From contig JAPPIK010000011.1 of assembly GCA_028820655.1 (NCBI GenBank), positions 206,512-270,511 of the forward strand: 64,000 nt of DNA, written 5' to 3'. The DNA comes from Candidatus Poribacteria bacterium. Its GTDB lineage: Bacteria; Poribacteria; WGA-4E; JAJDTR01. How positions within the stretch are numbered: the stretch's first letter is position 1; the number at the start of each line of letters is the position of its first letter. The notes under the pieces were generated by a model. That model saw only the letters and a program-made list of their open reading frames with translations, had not been told where the DNA came from and ran no database searches. A program made the translations under genes and the position numbers. Below, one piece after another: positions 62,888-64,000 of the stretch.

Positions 62888-63295
62888 ATGAGCACATCTC
62901 GTTCCTACGATGGCTTGCAAGACCGCATTCGCCAACTGGAAACGCCGGGAATCGAAACATGGACGAACGAGTACGGCGACCGGGACTATACCATTGACAT
63001 TACGAATCTCGAGTTTACCGCAATCTGCCCCAAGACAGGATTGCCCGACTTTGCGACGATTCGGGTGACGTATGTGCCCGATGAGCGGTGTGTTGAACTC
63101 AAGTCGTTGAAGGAGTATTTTCTCTCGTTCCGCGACATCGGCATTTTTCACGAGCATGTGGTCAACAAGGTCTTGGACGATTTTGTCGCGGCTTGCCGCC
63201 CGCGCAAAGTTGAGGTGGTTGGAGAGTTTAACATCCGGGGCGGTCTTAAGACGGTTGTACGCGCGAGTTATTCTGAAGAGAGGGATGATCGTTGA
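62888..63295 (+). CDS. queF: NADPH-dependent preQ0 reductase QueF (unimodular)
   Basis: 135 aa from the ATG at 62888, the short one-domain QueF type. FTAICPKTGLPDFATIRV carries Cys47 and Asp54 (catalytic pair), the QueF signature is seen as ELKSLKEYFLSFRDIGIFHEH with Glu70 for preQ0 binding, and NIRGGLKTVV closes the domain. It reduces the nitrile of preQ0 to preQ1 for queuosine in tRNA. No other queuosine gene is in this window. AAAGGA precedes the start. Confidence 0.93.
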   Translation: MSTSRSYDGLQDRIRQLETPGIETWTNEYGDRDYTIDITNLEFTAICPKTGLPDFATIRVTYVPDERCVELKSLKEYFLSFRDIGIFHEHVVNKVLDDFVAACRPRKVEVVGEFNIRGGLKTVVRASYSEERDDR

Positions 63296-63310
63296 GTGGA
63301 TGGAAGGGAA

Positions 63311-63360
63311 AATTGTCTGAATCACGGATTAAACGGATTCAGCAGATCACGCAGATTAAA
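63311..63360 (+). repeat. 50-bp dispersed repeat, copy 1
   Basis: AATTGTCTGAATCACGG start and GCAGATTAAA end. Second copy at 63681-63730, and an inverted partial copy at 56881-56925. Internally built of GGATTA-type units. Confidence 0.7.
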
Positions 63361-63401
63361 AACAAGGCAACTGTTTAGTGCATCGCTTGGTTCGTAGTAG
63401 T

Positions 63402-63437
63402 AATCAAGCGACTGAATAAGGAGCGCGATAGAGATCC
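63402..63437 (+). repeat. 36-bp dispersed repeat, single copy
   Basis: AATCAAGCGACTGAATAAGG...GCGATAGAGATCC, a full member of the family described at 35637. Confidence 0.75.
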
Positions 63438-64000
63438 TATCATTGCACGTCCGTTCTGGGCATGTAAGTCCCCGATTCGTCTGAATTAGCGTAGTACCTC
63501 TATACTCGGCGCGTTCCCTGCCCGCTCGGGCTGGATTGGCAAATCCAGACCGGTGGACTAAACAGTCACGAAACAAGAATCTCGTTTCACGCTGATTTAC
63601 GCCATGGAATCCTTATCGGTGGCGCTCTGCGATTCGGTCACTAGACGGAGGGGTTGTGTCGGTTGGGGGAGAAGGAGAAGAATTGTCTGAATCGCGGATT
63701 ACACTGATTACGCGGATTACGCAGATTAAAGGCGAAGATTTTGTGAGTCCAAAACAGTTTAAGGTCTGGCAACAAGGTCGCACGAACCCGAGGAAATACT
63801 ACCATTTCGCTTAGATATCAGTGCATATGATGCATTTTTTTTGGGACTTAGTAGTTCACTGCTTTCTGGTCAATTTGTTTACTTTTCTCTTCTTAATAAG
63901 ATTTCCAGTGCACCATGATAATGTCTTTGACAGAATATACCGATTGTCAAACAATTCGGGTGACTCAGGTGAAGCATTCATCAACAAGTCTCATGAAAAG
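63438..64000. other. Noncoding end of window
   Basis: Besides the hairpin at 63531-63548 (CTGGATT/AATCCAG) and the repeat at 63681-63730, I see no gene, RNA or promoter. The final 260 bp are AT-rich. Confidence 0.5.
63681..63730 (+). repeat. 50-bp dispersed repeat, copy 2
   Basis: Same length as copy 1, starts AATTGTCTGAATCGCGG and ends GCAGATTAAA. Differences lie in the central CACTGATTACGCGG part. Confidence 0.7.

Overview
No tRNA, rRNA or CRISPR array is visible, so taxonomy rests on gene content. The window comes from a Gram-negative, double-membraned bacterium: it has TonB-dependent receptors, outer-membrane barrels, lipoproteins, and a PorV/PorQ-family barrel beside a large exported protein with a C-terminal sorting-like domain. 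WD40, FG-GAP/UnbV and Gfo/Idh/MocA families, many cyanobacteria-style toxin-antitoxin genes and a heavy load of palindromic dispersed repeats fit an uncultured lineage such as Candidatus Poribacteria or a relative. That placement is an inference, not something proven here.

Left part (1-12.5 kb). A carboxypeptidase-regulatory-like exported protein (with a decayed paralogue fragment beside it) and a 14-blade WD40 protein precede a heme acquisition and degradation locus read on the minus strand: IsdG-type heme oxygenase, heme TonB receptor, truncated CcsA/HemX-like membrane protein, small Cys/His protein, HmuY-like lipoprotein, HmuT, HmuU and HmuV. An intact MNT/HEPN toxin-antitoxin pair sits head-on between hmuT and hmuU. 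Extended Fur-type palindromes with a common core precede the heme oxygenase and receptor genes.

11.4-23.2 kb: PorV-like barrel and its large exported neighbour, two orphan antitoxins, two tandem paralogous membrane proteins, a polar-solute-type binding lipoprotein, a 2H phosphoesterase, a CopG-type antitoxin and a large TonB receptor. 24.3-28.8 kb: a second iron-linked locus (outer-membrane barrel, circularly permuted imelysin, di-heme oxidoreductase) with the same Fur-type palindromes upstream and a broken FxLYD-type gene inside it.

29-36 kb is a zone of decay: DUF433 antitoxin with a broken DUF5615 toxin, an outer-membrane protein with an in-frame stop, an intact VapBC pair, a BCCT transporter with a leftover 3' copy beside it, a porin, and duplicated repeats including a filled/empty insertion-site pair.

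36-47 kb: cis-prenyltransferase, holin-like membrane protein, RsgA, a thioredoxin-fold/YyaL protein, then an envelope-stress cluster (PspA, DUF2170/YbjN-like protein, YqiJ-like OB-fold membrane protein, two SPFH/flotillin proteins) interrupted by palindromic repeat elements. 47-63.3 kb: Gfo/Idh/MocA dehydrogenase, aldo/keto reductase, a 2038-residue surface protein, quinone oxidoreductase, a stand-alone LarE C-terminal-like domain, a TPR/FG-GAP/UnbV protein, an MFS exporter and QueF. The last 700 bp hold only repeats.

In total I see five decayed coding remnants (9-176, 25856-26280, 29112-29444, 29779-30816, 32114-32238). The iron genes of the two Fur-linked loci probably act together: receptors and barrels at the outer membrane, HmuY/HmuT and imelysin in the periplasm or on lipid anchors, HmuUV across the inner membrane and IsdG-type cleavage in the cytoplasm.
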